Of a DNA stretch of 64,000 bases, positions 49,371 through 58,139 are shown one piece after another. Made by a program: the position numbers and the translations under genes. Numbering within the stretch: the first letter of the stretch is position 1; each line of letters opens with the position of its first letter. A model generated the notes under the pieces. It saw nothing but the letters and a program-made list of their open reading frames with translations. It was not told where the DNA came from and did not search any database. Location of the stretch: NCBI GenBank assembly GCA_946567425.1, contig CAMNXF010000011.1, positions 1 through 64,000 on the forward strand, in the 5' to 3' direction. Origin of the DNA: an uncultured Clostridia bacterium. GTDB taxonomy: Bacteria; Bacillota; Clostridia; Oscillospirales; Ruminococcaceae.

Positions 49371-49793
49371 ATGAATATGAAAATGTTGGACGACCTCCGC
49401 GAGTGTCTTTTTACGGAGCTTGACAAAATCGCCCGTGAAAAGTCGATAAACGCGACTAGTCTTGAACACATCCACAAGCTGACCGACAGCATTAAAAATA
49501 TTTACAAGATTGAAATGCTTGATGAAGGCGGCTACAGTGAGGCGGGCGAGTGGCATGCAAATGGCAGCTACGGCAACGAGAGCAGTTACGCGAACCGTGG
49601 TCAGCACTATGTACGCGGTCATTACAGCCGCGACGACGGATATTCCGGAAGACGCGACAGTCGTGGAAGATACAGCCGCGACGGCGGCCGTTCGGATATG
49701 CTCGAACATCTTCGTGACATGATGAACGACGCGGACAACGACAAAGACCGTGAGGCTATCCGCAGATGTCTCAAGCAGATTGAGGAAGGGTGA
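49371..49793 (+). CDS. Arg/Tyr/Gly-rich protein with C-terminal helix
   Basis: 140 aa. A helical N-terminus (LDDLRECLFTELDKIAREKS), an RGYSRDD-type low-complexity centre (GHYSRDDGYSGRRDSRGRYS) and a helical end (LRDMMNDADNDKDREAIRRC). The stop codon lies in the inserted miniature element; without it the same protein would end at a TAA 64 bp further. Unknown function. Confidence 0.6.
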   Translation: MNMKMLDDLRECLFTELDKIAREKSINATSLEHIHKLTDSIKNIYKIEMLDEGGYSEAGEWHANGSYGNESSYANRGQHYVRGHYSRDDGYSGRRDSRGRYSRDGGRSDMLEHLRDMMNDADNDKDREAIRRCLKQIEEG

Positions 49794-49853
49794 CATACTC
49801 TCCCGCCTACGCTCGTACCTCGCTTAAAGGCGGGAGTCTTCTTGCGGAGTTTG
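49790..49853 (-). mobile_element. 64-bp miniature IS200/IS605-like element
   Basis: On the minus strand it follows TTAT (49857-49854) and consists of the first 22 bp of the left end of the TnpB element plus about 42 bp of its right end, ending gtatgtcac. It looks like an internal deletion of that element. Confidence 0.82.
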
Positions 49854-49865
49854 ATAAAATTTTAA

Positions 49866-49890
49866 GGGAGTGCTTGGGCGCTCCCTTTTT
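49866..49890 (+). terminator. Terminator at prophage right end
   Basis: Stem GGGAG-tgcttgggcg-CTCCC followed by T5. It ends the last phage operon just before the chromosomal junction. Confidence 0.75.
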
Positions 49891-50002
49891 ATAACTTTTT
49901 GGAGTATAGACCGCCGTACTGGCTGAGAATAATGCCCGCAAGGTGCGGGTTCCTGTTCTTTATGCATACGGGTATCTGTGTACGTTTCTCAAATATAAAC
50001 AT
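49889..50002 (-). pseudogene. cotJC: 5' stub of cotJC, interrupted by the prophage
   Basis: 37 residues from ATG 50002: FIFEKRTQIPVCIKNRNPHL then AGIILSQYGG. Normal CotJC (about 190 aa, a manganese-catalase-like spore coat enzyme) continues QYGG-xDGELxAxLRYL. Here it runs into LYSKKL and a stop. The break after QYGG marks the phage junction, so the rest of cotJC should lie at the other end of the prophage. Confidence 0.82.
49895..49925. other. Putative attR junction in cotJC
   Basis: CotJC homology stops within or just after the codons for QYGG (49908-49919 region, minus strand). The sequence between there and the phage terminator is therefore of phage origin. The core cannot be fixed without the left junction. 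Confidence 0.55.
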
Positions 50003-50018
50003 TATCTCACCTCATTCC

Positions 50019-50363
50019 TTAATTAAACGGAGGCCATACGCCCTCGGGCCAATCCCATGTACCGTTCATTCCCGCGCTGCTTGCGGTAAGCGGATAGAAC
50101 GAATCCTCAAAAGCCGCCCTACACGCCTTTGTCTGGTTTACGGCTTCGCGGAACATCTCAACGGCTCTGGTGTCGTCGGGGTGTGTGTCGAGGTAAAGCT
50201 TTAGATCCTGCGCGAAGAAGTCTGCTTCCATTATTGCGCGCATAAGCTCCTCGCAGGTCGCGTCGGTATTATTGCTGTTTCGGGCTGTGTTCTGAACGTT
50301 CTGTGTGCTGGAGCCGCGCATACGGTCGTTCATCACGGGGCGTCGGTTCATATTATTTCCCAT
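50019..50363 (-). CDS. cotJB: Spore coat protein CotJB
   Basis: 114 aa from ATG 50363. EELMRAIMEADFFAQDLKLY, DTHPDDTRAVEMF, then WDWPEGVWPPFN are CotJB hallmarks. It overlaps the end of cotJA and precedes cotJC, as in Bacillus. It is a structural spore coat component. Confidence 0.92.
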   Translation of the reverse strand: MGNNMNRRPVMNDRMRGSSTQNVQNTARNSNNTDATCEELMRAIMEADFFAQDLKLYLDTHPDDTRAVEMFREAVNQTKACRAAFEDSFYPLTASSAGMNGTWDWPEGVWPPFN

Positions 50364-50517
50364 TGAACAGCCCCCTCTCATACTCGTCAATAGTAATGTT
50401 AAGCTCGGGGAAGATCGTTCCCGCTCTCATCGCCTTGTTTGGAGAATAAACCTTTTCCATGCGCTGAACGGGTACAAAGGCATACCCAACGCGTTTCGGA
50501 GACTTGATTATATCCAT
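50353..50517 (-). CDS. cotJA: Spore coat protein CotJA
   Basis: 54 aa from ATG 50517. YAFVPVQRMEKVYSPNKAM and RAGTIFPELNITIDEYERGL match CotJA. First gene of the cotJABC operon. Confidence 0.9.
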   Translation of the reverse strand: MDIIKSPKRVGYAFVPVQRMEKVYSPNKAMRAGTIFPELNITIDEYERGLFNGK

Positions 50518-50607
50518 AATATCTTCCTTTCTTAAATGTTTGCAACATATTTGTCGCTGATAAATATTATGTGTAACGGCGGGATTTGGTGACGCTTTTT
50601 GCGCATG

Positions 50608-50645
50608 AACGCGAAAAAGCTGCCGTCTGTTATTCCGGCAGCCCA
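50608..50645 (-). terminator. Terminator of dcd
   Basis: Stem GCTGCCG / CGGCAGC, followed by T5 on the minus strand. Confidence 0.75.
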
Positions 50646-50664
50646 GAATATAACGGGAGTTCGC

Positions 50665-51201
50665 TCAGCAGATATCTCCGTCCATGAAAACTTTTGAGGC
50701 AGTCGCGCCCTTTTGACCCTGATACTTTCCGCTGTACGGATTGAGAACGGGCGTGTCGGTTTTCGCGAAAACCAGCTGACCGATCCTGCGTCCCGCCTTA
50801 AGCTCGATAGCGCAGCGGTTGGCGTTGTACAACTCGAGCGTTATTTCACCCTTGAACCCGGGGTCGACCCAGCCCGCGTTCTGAATAAACAGCCCCGTTC
50901 TTCCGAGCGAGCTGCGCCCCTCGACAAACGCGGTCAGATCGTCGGGCAGCTCGAAATATTCCACCGTAGTCGCCAGAACAAACTGCCCAGGCAGCAGAAG
51001 ATATGTACTTGTCTGAATGGTCTTGCAGCTTACTTCACGGTCTAACGTGATAATGCCCGTAGGCGAGTCCTCGACTATGCAGAACGTGTTCCCGAGACGG
51101 ATATCCACGCTTGCAGGCTGGATTTGTCCGCGTTCGAGCGGCTTGATGACAAGTCTGCCGCTTTCCGTCATTTCCAGTATTGTTTTGTCCGATAAAATCA
51201 T
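50665..51201 (-). CDS. dcd: dCTP deaminase
   Basis: 178 aa. GQIQPASVDIRLGN, VEGRSSLGRTGLFI, GWVDPGFKGEITLELYN and IGQLVFAKTD form the trimeric dCTP deaminase/dUTPase fold. It converts dCTP to dUTP for thymidylate synthesis; some Clostridia forms also hydrolyse dUTP. Own promoter upstream. Confidence 0.93.
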   Translation of the reverse strand: MILSDKTILEMTESGRLVIKPLERGQIQPASVDIRLGNTFCIVEDSPTGIITLDREVSCKTIQTSTYLLLPGQFVLATTVEYFELPDDLTAFVEGRSSLGRTGLFIQNAGWVDPGFKGEITLELYNANRCAIELKAGRRIGQLVFAKTDTPVLNPYSGKYQGQKGATASKVFMDGDIC

Positions 51202-51233
51202 TTTAAACTCCTTTTTGTTTACTCTTTAACTTA

Positions 51234-51262
51234 ATTATAAACTATCGCGCCGAAAAAGTCAA
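51234..51262 (-). promoter_or_regulatory. dcd promoter
   Basis: On the minus strand: TTGACT, 17 bp, TATAAT. Confidence 0.75.
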
Positions 51263-51283
51263 GATAAGTGATAATTTATAAAA

Positions 51284-51316
51284 AGCCGAGGTGTACGAAC
51301 CTCCGTACACCTCGCG
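51284..51316 (-). terminator. Terminator of spoVT
   Basis: Stem CGAGGTGTACG / CGTACACCTCG with T-rich tail on the minus strand. Confidence 0.8.
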
Positions 51317-51319
51317 GTT

Positions 51320-51865
51320 TTATTCTTCCATTTGTTTGCCGAAGTACATCGCCGCCGCCTGAACCAGCGCCGACTGTTCCGCCGTTGCAGTATCGTTACC
51401 GCTGTCGCCGCTGAGCATTATTACTGCGCCGTTCACGTCGCCCGAGGCGAGTATCGGAGAGCAGGCGATAGCATATCTGTCCACTCCCTCGATAGGATTA
51501 AGGCGTTTCTGTTCGCCGTTTTTGAAAACATAGCTCTTGCGTTGCTCTATCAAGTCTTCAAGCGAGCCCGAGACGCGGCGCTCAATAATCTCTTTTTTGC
51601 TCATACCCGAAACTGCGATAACGTGATCCCTGTCGCAGATAACGGCGGGCAGACCGCCGACCTTCGACAGAACGTCGACGTACTGCGACGCAGTGCTGCT
51701 TATTTCGCCGACGGGAGAGTATTTTTTGAAAATGACCTCCCCGTCGGGGCTGGTATAAATTTCCAAAGGATCGCCTTCGCGTATCCGCATGGTTCTGCGG
51801 ATCTCCTTTGGTATAACAATGCGCCCCAGATCATCTATTCTGCGGACAATTCCCGTTGCCTTCAT
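51320..51865 (-). CDS. spoVT: Stage V sporulation regulator SpoVT
   Basis: 181 aa. The AbrB-type DNA-binding domain (KATGIVRRIDDLGRIVIPKE, then RTMRIREGDPLEIYT) is followed by a GAF-like domain (residues 55-180). This is the SpoVT architecture, a sigma-G-stage transcription regulator of spore genes. RBS ggagg. Confidence 0.92.
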   Translation of the reverse strand: MKATGIVRRIDDLGRIVIPKEIRRTMRIREGDPLEIYTSPDGEVIFKKYSPVGEISSTASQYVDVLSKVGGLPAVICDRDHVIAVSGMSKKEIIERRVSGSLEDLIEQRKSYVFKNGEQKRLNPIEGVDRYAIACSPILASGDVNGAVIMLSGDSGNDTATAEQSALVQAAAMYFGKQMEE

Positions 51866-52032
51866 ATATAAATTCCTCCAAGATTTAATCTTACAGAAGT
51901 AAAATTCTGCTGACGGTATTGTCTGCCGTTTCGTAAAAAATATTCATTTATTTCGACAATATTTGCAAATAATACGGTATGTGAAATTTTGGCGAAAAAA
52001 CCGTTTTCACGCGGAAATATACCTCAAACCGC

Positions 52033-52061
52033 TTGACTTTGCGCGGCGGTTGTGTTATAAT
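52033..52061 (+). promoter_or_regulatory. Promoter of cell-wall hydrolase gene
   Basis: TTGACT, 17 bp, TATAAT, 43 bp before the ATG at 52104. Confidence 0.78.
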
Positions 52062-52103
52062 ATCCATAAGTGTAAGATCGGATATATTTGGGGAAAATAT
52101 AAA

Positions 52104-53747
52104 ATGAGAAATAAATTCTATGCCGCTTTGTCCGTCGGCGCAGCGCTTTGTGTGTTTGCAGGCTGCTCGACGGAGGGGGAACAAAGCTCCGAAACTCACA
52201 GTATAAATATTATTGACGTCGGCAGCGCGCAAAATGTTTCAGGCAGTTCTTCAAGTTTTTCGTCTGTCGATTCGGCACACCTTTCTTCAAGCGCTTCAAC
52301 GAACGTTTCATCTCCGGAAAGTTCTTCCGCAAGCAGTTCCTACAATTCCGGCTCTTCCGATAGTACGTCGGAAAGCAGTTCCGCTGTGCCCGAATATACG
52401 AACAGCTCCTCGGCGGGCGGCTATGTTGAACCTCCCGTCTCCGAAAGCGAGCCGCCTGTTACGCAGGAAAGCTCAGTAAGCACCGAGCCGCTCGCGCCTG
52501 TTTCATCGGATAACGGGGGTTATGTTGAGCCGCCCGAAACGGAAAGCTCCGTTCTGTCCTCAACGGTAACCTCCACAACGACCTCAACAACAGTACCTCA
52601 GAGCAGCACGCAGTCGTCCTCGACATCGAGCAAGCCTGTTCCGCCTGAGCCGTCGGGAAATAACGGCTATCACGCTTTAAATTACGACGAAGTAAAGGGA
52701 ATGTGGATATCCTACCTTGACATTACGGAGATGTCAAGCGGTACGGAGAGCGCGTTCAGAAGCGAGATCGCCGGGGCTTATGATAACTGCGCAGCGCTCG
52801 GGATAAATACAGTTTATGTTCACGTGCGTTCTCACGGTGACGCTTATTACAATTCCGATTTTTTCCCGAGAACGAAATATATGTCGGGAAGCTACGACCC
52901 GCTCCCTATAATGGTCGAAGAAGCGCACAAGCGCGGTCTGTCGTTTCAGGCGTGGATAAATCCGCTGAGAATGTGCTCCGTTTCCGATATCGGACGCGAA
53001 AGCGGCTATCCGATATATGACTGGGCGGGCGGTGAAAAGCAGCTTGTAAAGGTCGGCACATATTATTACCTTAATCCCGCGTACAAGGAAGTCATCGACC
53101 TTATCGCGAAGTCCGCTGCAGAGATCGTCGCGAATTACGATGTTGACGGACTGCATATCGACGATTATTTCTATCCGACGACCGAGTCCTCGTTCGACAC
53201 AGAAGCGTTCGGCGGCAGCGGTTATGAATACCTTTCGGACTTTCGCCGCGCCAACTGCGACAAGCTGGTAAGTTCGCTTTACAGCGCGGTCAAGACCGCA
53301 AATTCAAGCGCGGTGTTCGGCGTGAGCTGTCAGGGGAATATGTCCAACAACTACAACCAGATGTACGCGGACGTTGAAAAATGGTGCAAAAGCAGCGGAT
53401 ACCTTGACTATGTTATGCCGCAGATTTATTTCGGATTTGACAATTCCTCGCAGCCTTTCGAGACCTGCGTAAGGAATTGGGATAACCTTGCTGCGAAAGG
53501 AAACGTTCCGCTAATAGTTGGACTTACCGCCGCGAAATTCGGCGCGGAGGATCAATGGGCGGGCGCGGGCAGAGACGAGTGGATAACAGATAGCGCAATT
53601 TTGAAAAGGCAATTTCTGGAATCCACCGAGCAGTCCTCATACGGCGGGATATGCCTGTTCAGATACGGGTGCGTTTTTAAGCCCGAGAGCGGCGTGAGAA
53701 CGCAGGTTGAAAAAGAGATCTCCGATTTGAAGTCGGTATTGAATTAA
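52104..53747 (+). CDS. GHL10/DUF187-family lipoprotein glycosidase
   Basis: 547 aa from ATG 52104. Signal peptide with lipobox (LCVFAGCS), then about 170 residues of Ser/Thr/Pro-rich linker, then the GHL10 barrel: GMWISYLDITEMSSG, HVRSHGDAYY, FQAWINPLRM, DGLHIDDYFYP, DYVMPQIYFGFDN. Enzymes of this group act on peptidoglycan. The gene is followed 35 bp later by a second cell-wall enzyme. Confidence 0.85.
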   Translation: MRNKFYAALSVGAALCVFAGCSTEGEQSSETHSINIIDVGSAQNVSGSSSSFSSVDSAHLSSSASTNVSSPESSSASSSYNSGSSDSTSESSSAVPEYTNSSSAGGYVEPPVSESEPPVTQESSVSTEPLAPVSSDNGGYVEPPETESSVLSSTVTSTTTSTTVPQSSTQSSSTSSKPVPPEPSGNNGYHALNYDEVKGMWISYLDITEMSSGTESAFRSEIAGAYDNCAALGINTVYVHVRSHGDAYYNSDFFPRTKYMSGSYDPLPIMVEEAHKRGLSFQAWINPLRMCSVSDIGRESGYPIYDWAGGEKQLVKVGTYYYLNPAYKEVIDLIAKSAAEIVANYDVDGLHIDDYFYPTTESSFDTEAFGGSGYEYLSDFRRANCDKLVSSLYSAVKTANSSAVFGVSCQGNMSNNYNQMYADVEKWCKSSGYLDYVMPQIYFGFDNSSQPFETCVRNWDNLAAKGNVPLIVGLTAAKFGAEDQWAGAGRDEWITDSAILKRQFLESTEQSSYGGICLFRYGCVFKPESGVRTQVEKEISDLKSVLN

Positions 53748-53782
53748 ACATAAACGAACTACATAAAAATGGGGAAATTTGT

Positions 53783-56740
53783 ATGAAAAAAATTTTAAAA
53801 GGTTTATTATCGGCGATAATGGCGGCGAGTATGCTTGCCGGAGCCGCTTTTGCGGAATCCGCAGAGGGCGGAGGACTGGTCGAGGACGACGAGACGACGA
53901 GCGGCGATAACTCGCAGCAGACCGCACCGCCTCTCGTCAATACCGAAAGCAGGATTTTCTTGCAGAACGACATGAGGGCGGTAGTGGTCACTCCGGGAGT
54001 TGATTTTGAAACGGACGGCAGCGGTCTCGCCGATATGTACGACGAAATCAGAGGCTACGGAATGAACGCGGTCATTATCAACTCGACAAACGGCGAGGAC
54101 GGCTTCTACAATCTGGAACTGACCGCGGAGGGGCGTGACGTGCTCAATGCCGCAATTGACGGCGCTCACAGCGCAAATTTCAGCGCGTATCTCACGCTTG
54201 ACGCGGGTTCGCTTATAAATATGGTAAACTCGGACGGCGGCGGGCTTAAAGAGGGCTTTTCGGCTGCAGCGCATAAATTCGCGATGAAATACGGCTGCGA
54301 GGGCATTCTCCTTACAAACTATTACACCGTCGACAACGCCGATATGTATGCGGAATATCTCCGCTCGGGTTCGGGTATAGGATACGATAATTGGCTCTAT
54401 GAGATCAATCAATATATATTCCGCACGCTGAGCGAGGCTGTTCACAAAACCAGCAATTCGACCGCGTTCGGCATGATGATTGAGGATATGTGGGCGAATT
54501 CGTCCTCAAACGAGGCAGGCTCGGACACGTCGGACACAGTACAGGCGCTTTACGACGGACACTGCGATACTAAAAAGTACGTTGAAAGCGGTTATCCCGA
54601 TTTTGTTATCGTAAAGGCTTACGGTTCTACCGAGGACTACGATCTTAACTTTGAAAACGTTGTACAGTGGTGGTACGACTTGGCGCAGAACAACGGAATC
54701 AAGGCTTACGTCTGCCACCTTAACGAGCGGATAGGCGACTATTGGGCAGAGGATCAGCTTCTTCGCCAGCTCGCGAAAATGGAGGATATGGACAAGCTTG
54801 GCGGCAGCGTGTTCAATTCGTTTTCGGCGCTGCAAAACGACGTTCTTAACAGCCGCACGACCTTACAGGAATATTTTAACAACAATATCAATTCTGACAC
54901 AATTTTTGAAGATCTCGAAATGATCTCGCCGCAATATCTGAATTACGTGACATACGACAATACCGTGAAATTCATGGGTACGTTCGACCCGAATTTCGAC
55001 GTTTATTTCGGCGACAGCAAAATAGTTCTCAACGACTACGGAAATTTCTATATTCCCAGAGAGCTCGCGGTCGGAATGAACTATTTCACCATCAAGCATA
55101 AGGGCAAGGAGTACGATTACTCTATAGAGCGCAAGGTCGAGGTTATGCCGAATGTCGAGTCCGACGCGGATATACGTGTTGAGGGTGGAACGACTATCTC
55201 CCTTGTCGCGACGGCGTACAGCGGCTCGTCGGTTTCCGCGACGATAAACGGCGCGACCGTTCAGCTTTCCGAAATGGGTACATCTGAGGGTTACGTTGAG
55301 TCGGCGGGTTCGTATTCGAGATATGTCGGCTATTACACCGTTCCCGAGGGAATTATCGGACAGGAGCAGTATCTTGGCGAGATTTACTACTATGCAAACT
55401 ACAGCGGTTACGACAAAACGCTGTACGGCGGCACGGTGACTATCGCGGCAAAGCCCGAGCCACCCAAGGTCGATATCGGCGTTGAATTGATTCCCGATCA
55501 GTCCGCGATCGGCACGGGCGAGGTCGTAGGACGTATCGACCCAATCTACACAGAGGACGATGAGGTGACCTATGTTAAGGTTCTGGGTGACTTTACCGAC
55601 GTTCTTGACGCAAAAACGACTGGACGTATCCCGTCTCCGACATTCTCGCAGATGCCCGGCGGCACTCTGGACTATTACAGAGACAGCTCGGACGGCTTTA
55701 TTACAACGACATCCGGCAAGCGTTACCTTTCGGACTACGTTACCACGTTCAGCGATACGGGACTCGGCTATAATGCGCTTATGGTCGATGAGATAGGCAA
55801 CGCGGGCGGAAAGAGCTATATTCGGTTCACACTCGATTACAGAATCGGCTTTAATGTTACAACTTCGCAGAGCTTTGTACAGGGTTACGAGGGACCGTTC
55901 GGAGTAAACAGCTTTAACGCGCAGTATATCTACATCACATTCGACAATGTTACCAGCGTTACCAAGCTGCCCGATTTCAACTCGTGCGCACTGTTCAGCG
56001 CGGGCGAATGGGAGACGGTCACGGAAAACGACGTGCCAAAATTCCGCATGAAGCTGACGCTTACACAGGCAGGAATTTACAGCGGCGTGAGCGCGCATTA
56101 TGAGGACAACGACGACGGCACAAAGAACTTGCTGCTGAAATTCTCCGTTCCCACACCCTCGCTTTCGGGCAAGACTATCGTGCTTGACCCCGGTCACGGC
56201 TACGACGAAAACAACGTATTCGACCCGGGTGCGATTGGCGAGGTCACCGAGCAGTCGATAACAATTGCCGTCACCAAGAAGCTGGAGCAGATACTTTCCG
56301 ATATGGGCGCGAACGTTATCCGTTTGCAGACTGAGTCGGAGGGCATTCACGACCGTGACCGCCCGCGCCGCGCAAACGGCTATGAAGCGGATATGTTTAT
56401 GTCGATACACTGTAACAGTGCTTCAAACACCAGTGCGCACGGCTGCGAGGTCTACTATTTCACGCCATGGTCTCAAACACTGGCGAAAGGCATAAACGAT
56501 AATCTCGCGGCGTTCCTCAGCAGCGCGCAAGGCGGCAAGGACAGCAGCCGAGGCGACAAGTACAGCTACTATTGGTACACGCTTGAGCAAAGCTTTCCGT
56601 CTGTTCTGGTGGAAATGGGATTTGTTTCCAACAGAGAAGAGTGTCTGGTAATGGCGAATTCCGATAACCAGACAAAAATGGCAGAGGCTATCGCTCAGGG
56701 GATTTACGAGTACTTTGCAAGAAGCGAACTGAGCTATTAA
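53783..56740 (+). CDS. Multidomain N-acetylmuramoyl-L-alanine amidase
   Basis: 985 aa with a signal peptide (MKKILKGLLSAIMAASMLAG). Residues about 45-370 form a glycosidase-like barrel (MRAVVVTPGVDFETDG, YLTLDAGSLINM, PDFVIVKAYGSTED). The middle is beta-rich. Residues about 800-985 are amidase_3: IVLDPGHGYDENN, FMSIHCNSASN, VLVEMGFVSN, with zinc His/Glu residues present. Probably a sporulation or division peptidoglycan hydrolase; the barrel has no obvious catalytic acid pair. Confidence 0.85.
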   Translation: MKKILKGLLSAIMAASMLAGAAFAESAEGGGLVEDDETTSGDNSQQTAPPLVNTESRIFLQNDMRAVVVTPGVDFETDGSGLADMYDEIRGYGMNAVIINSTNGEDGFYNLELTAEGRDVLNAAIDGAHSANFSAYLTLDAGSLINMVNSDGGGLKEGFSAAAHKFAMKYGCEGILLTNYYTVDNADMYAEYLRSGSGIGYDNWLYEINQYIFRTLSEAVHKTSNSTAFGMMIEDMWANSSSNEAGSDTSDTVQALYDGHCDTKKYVESGYPDFVIVKAYGSTEDYDLNFENVVQWWYDLAQNNGIKAYVCHLNERIGDYWAEDQLLRQLAKMEDMDKLGGSVFNSFSALQNDVLNSRTTLQEYFNNNINSDTIFEDLEMISPQYLNYVTYDNTVKFMGTFDPNFDVYFGDSKIVLNDYGNFYIPRELAVGMNYFTIKHKGKEYDYSIERKVEVMPNVESDADIRVEGGTTISLVATAYSGSSVSATINGATVQLSEMGTSEGYVESAGSYSRYVGYYTVPEGIIGQEQYLGEIYYYANYSGYDKTLYGGTVTIAAKPEPPKVDIGVELIPDQSAIGTGEVVGRIDPIYTEDDEVTYVKVLGDFTDVLDAKTTGRIPSPTFSQMPGGTLDYYRDSSDGFITTTSGKRYLSDYVTTFSDTGLGYNALMVDEIGNAGGKSYIRFTLDYRIGFNVTTSQSFVQGYEGPFGVNSFNAQYIYITFDNVTSVTKLPDFNSCALFSAGEWETVTENDVPKFRMKLTLTQAGIYSGVSAHYEDNDDGTKNLLLKFSVPTPSLSGKTIVLDPGHGYDENNVFDPGAIGEVTEQSITIAVTKKLEQILSDMGANVIRLQTESEGIHDRDRPRRANGYEADMFMSIHCNSASNTSAHGCEVYYFTPWSQTLAKGINDNLAAFLSSAQGGKDSSRGDKYSYYWYTLEQSFPSVLVEMGFVSNREECLVMANSDNQTKMAEAIAQGIYEYFARSELSY

Positions 56741-56750
56741 CAAACAAAAC

Positions 56751-56779
56751 ACGGGCGGCAAGAGGTTCTTGCTGCCCGT
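56751..56779. terminator. Bidirectional terminator
   Basis: Stem ACGGGCGGCAAG / CTTGCTGCCCGT between the convergent amidase and alr genes. Confidence 0.8.
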
Positions 56780-56803
56780 TATTGTAAACGTTAAGTCATT
56801 AAG

Positions 56804-57940
56804 CTAAATGTAACGTTGGATTTCGGTCTCCTTGCCGTCCTCGATGTAAATTCGCGGAACGCGCGTTCCGATCGCGCACAGCAGCTCATATTTGATCGTG
56901 CCGATTTGCTCTGCAGCCGCCTCGACAGAGCTGCCGCCTTCGGGAGCGTTCGAGTAGATCGTTACAACGTCGCCGACTTTAACGTCCGATATTTCCGTCA
57001 CGTCGATAAGCGTCTGATCCATGCAAATTCTGCCGCAGATAGGAGCGCCATGCCCGTTTATCAGAACATTCCAGTCACCGGAGAGCCGTCTGTTGAAGCC
57101 GTCCGCATAGCCGCACGCCACCAGAGCGAGCTTGGTATCACGTTCGGCGGTGAACGTTCTGCCGTAGCTTACGGTATCGCCCGCGTGAACGGTTTTCAGT
57201 TGACTGATAACGGTTTTCAATTGGAAGATAGGGCGTATGCCGTCGGGCAAGGGAAAGCGGGAATCGGGCTTTTGACCGTACATTACAATACCCGCACGCA
57301 CGAAATCTCCCTCAAAGCCGCTGTGGTAGATAATTCCGCCGCTGTTCTGGGAGTGGGTCTTCAGTCCGTGACTGCGGCACATTCCGATTATCCTCTGTTG
57401 CTGAAGCTCTGTGAACTTTACGTCCTCGGCGTTCAGACTGTCGGCGACCGCGAAATGGGTGTAGCCCGCGCGGCAGTCCAGACCCTTCAACTCCAGAATT
57501 TGTTCGAGCTGCTTTTCGTCGGTTATTCCGACGCGGCTCATTCCGGTGTCTATTTTAATATGTACTGGTATTCTGACCTGCTTTTCAAGTGCCGCCTCGG
57601 ATAGTTTATGCGCGTAATCAACGTCGCCGACGGTGAAAACGTATTTGTTAGAAAGATTGTCCAAAATCAGCGGAATATCGCAATAGCCGAAAATGAGTAT
57701 ATCCCCGTCGACCTTCCCCTCGAACAGCCGTTGAGCCTCCCAAAAATTGGAAACTGCAAAGTGCCTTATCCCGCACTTGTTCAGCGCCTTTGCGCACTGA
57801 ACGTCGCCGTGTCCGTACGCGTTCGCCTTGACAACGGCGATGATCTCTTTCCCGCGCGAAAGTTCGCCGATTTTCGCGATATTTTCCTTTAAAACGTCAA
57901 GGTTTATCTCCGCCCAGGTTCTCCAATAAAAATTATTCAT
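56804..57940 (-). CDS. alr: Alanine racemase
   Basis: 378 aa. AVVKANAYGHGDVQCAKAL carries the PLP lysine; AGDTVSYGRTFTA carries the catalytic Tyr; ICGRICMDQTLIDVT is the C-terminal signature. It makes D-alanine for peptidoglycan. Own promoter upstream. Confidence 0.96.
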   Translation of the reverse strand: MNNFYWRTWAEINLDVLKENIAKIGELSRGKEIIAVVKANAYGHGDVQCAKALNKCGIRHFAVSNFWEAQRLFEGKVDGDILIFGYCDIPLILDNLSNKYVFTVGDVDYAHKLSEAALEKQVRIPVHIKIDTGMSRVGITDEKQLEQILELKGLDCRAGYTHFAVADSLNAEDVKFTELQQQRIIGMCRSHGLKTHSQNSGGIIYHSGFEGDFVRAGIVMYGQKPDSRFPLPDGIRPIFQLKTVISQLKTVHAGDTVSYGRTFTAERDTKLALVACGYADGFNRRLSGDWNVLINGHGAPICGRICMDQTLIDVTEISDVKVGDVVTIYSNAPEGGSSVEAAAEQIGTIKYELLCAIGTRVPRIYIEDGKETEIQRYI

Positions 57941-57958
57941 TATGTTTACCTCTATTGC

Positions 57959-57987
57959 TTGAAATTTTCGAATAAATGTGTTATACT
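57959..57987 (+). promoter_or_regulatory. Promoter of LCP-like gene
   Basis: TTGAAA, 17 bp, TATACT on the plus strand; divergent from and upstream of the alr promoter, giving a leader of about 145 nt. Confidence 0.55.
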
Positions 57988-58020
57988 ATATGTAGTGTCG
58001 AAGATACGGCACACTATTAC

Positions 58021-58049
58021 ATTATATTACCGTTTTGAAAAAAAATCAA
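58021..58049 (-). promoter_or_regulatory. alr promoter
   Basis: On the minus strand: TTGATT, 17 bp, TATAAT. It overlaps the leader of the divergent plus-strand gene. Confidence 0.65.
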
Positions 58050-58139
58050 TAGGAAAAATAAAAATTTTGTGTTAAGGACGTGCTGTTCATATGTTTTGCT
58101 TTGATCGGCGAACCTTACGGAAAGGATAATCGGGAAAAT

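Noticed and set aside
54863-56410. Long minus-strand frame of 515 codons
   Set aside because: It lies wholly opposite the amidase gene, whose domains are clear; no RBS or recognisable protein on the minus strand.
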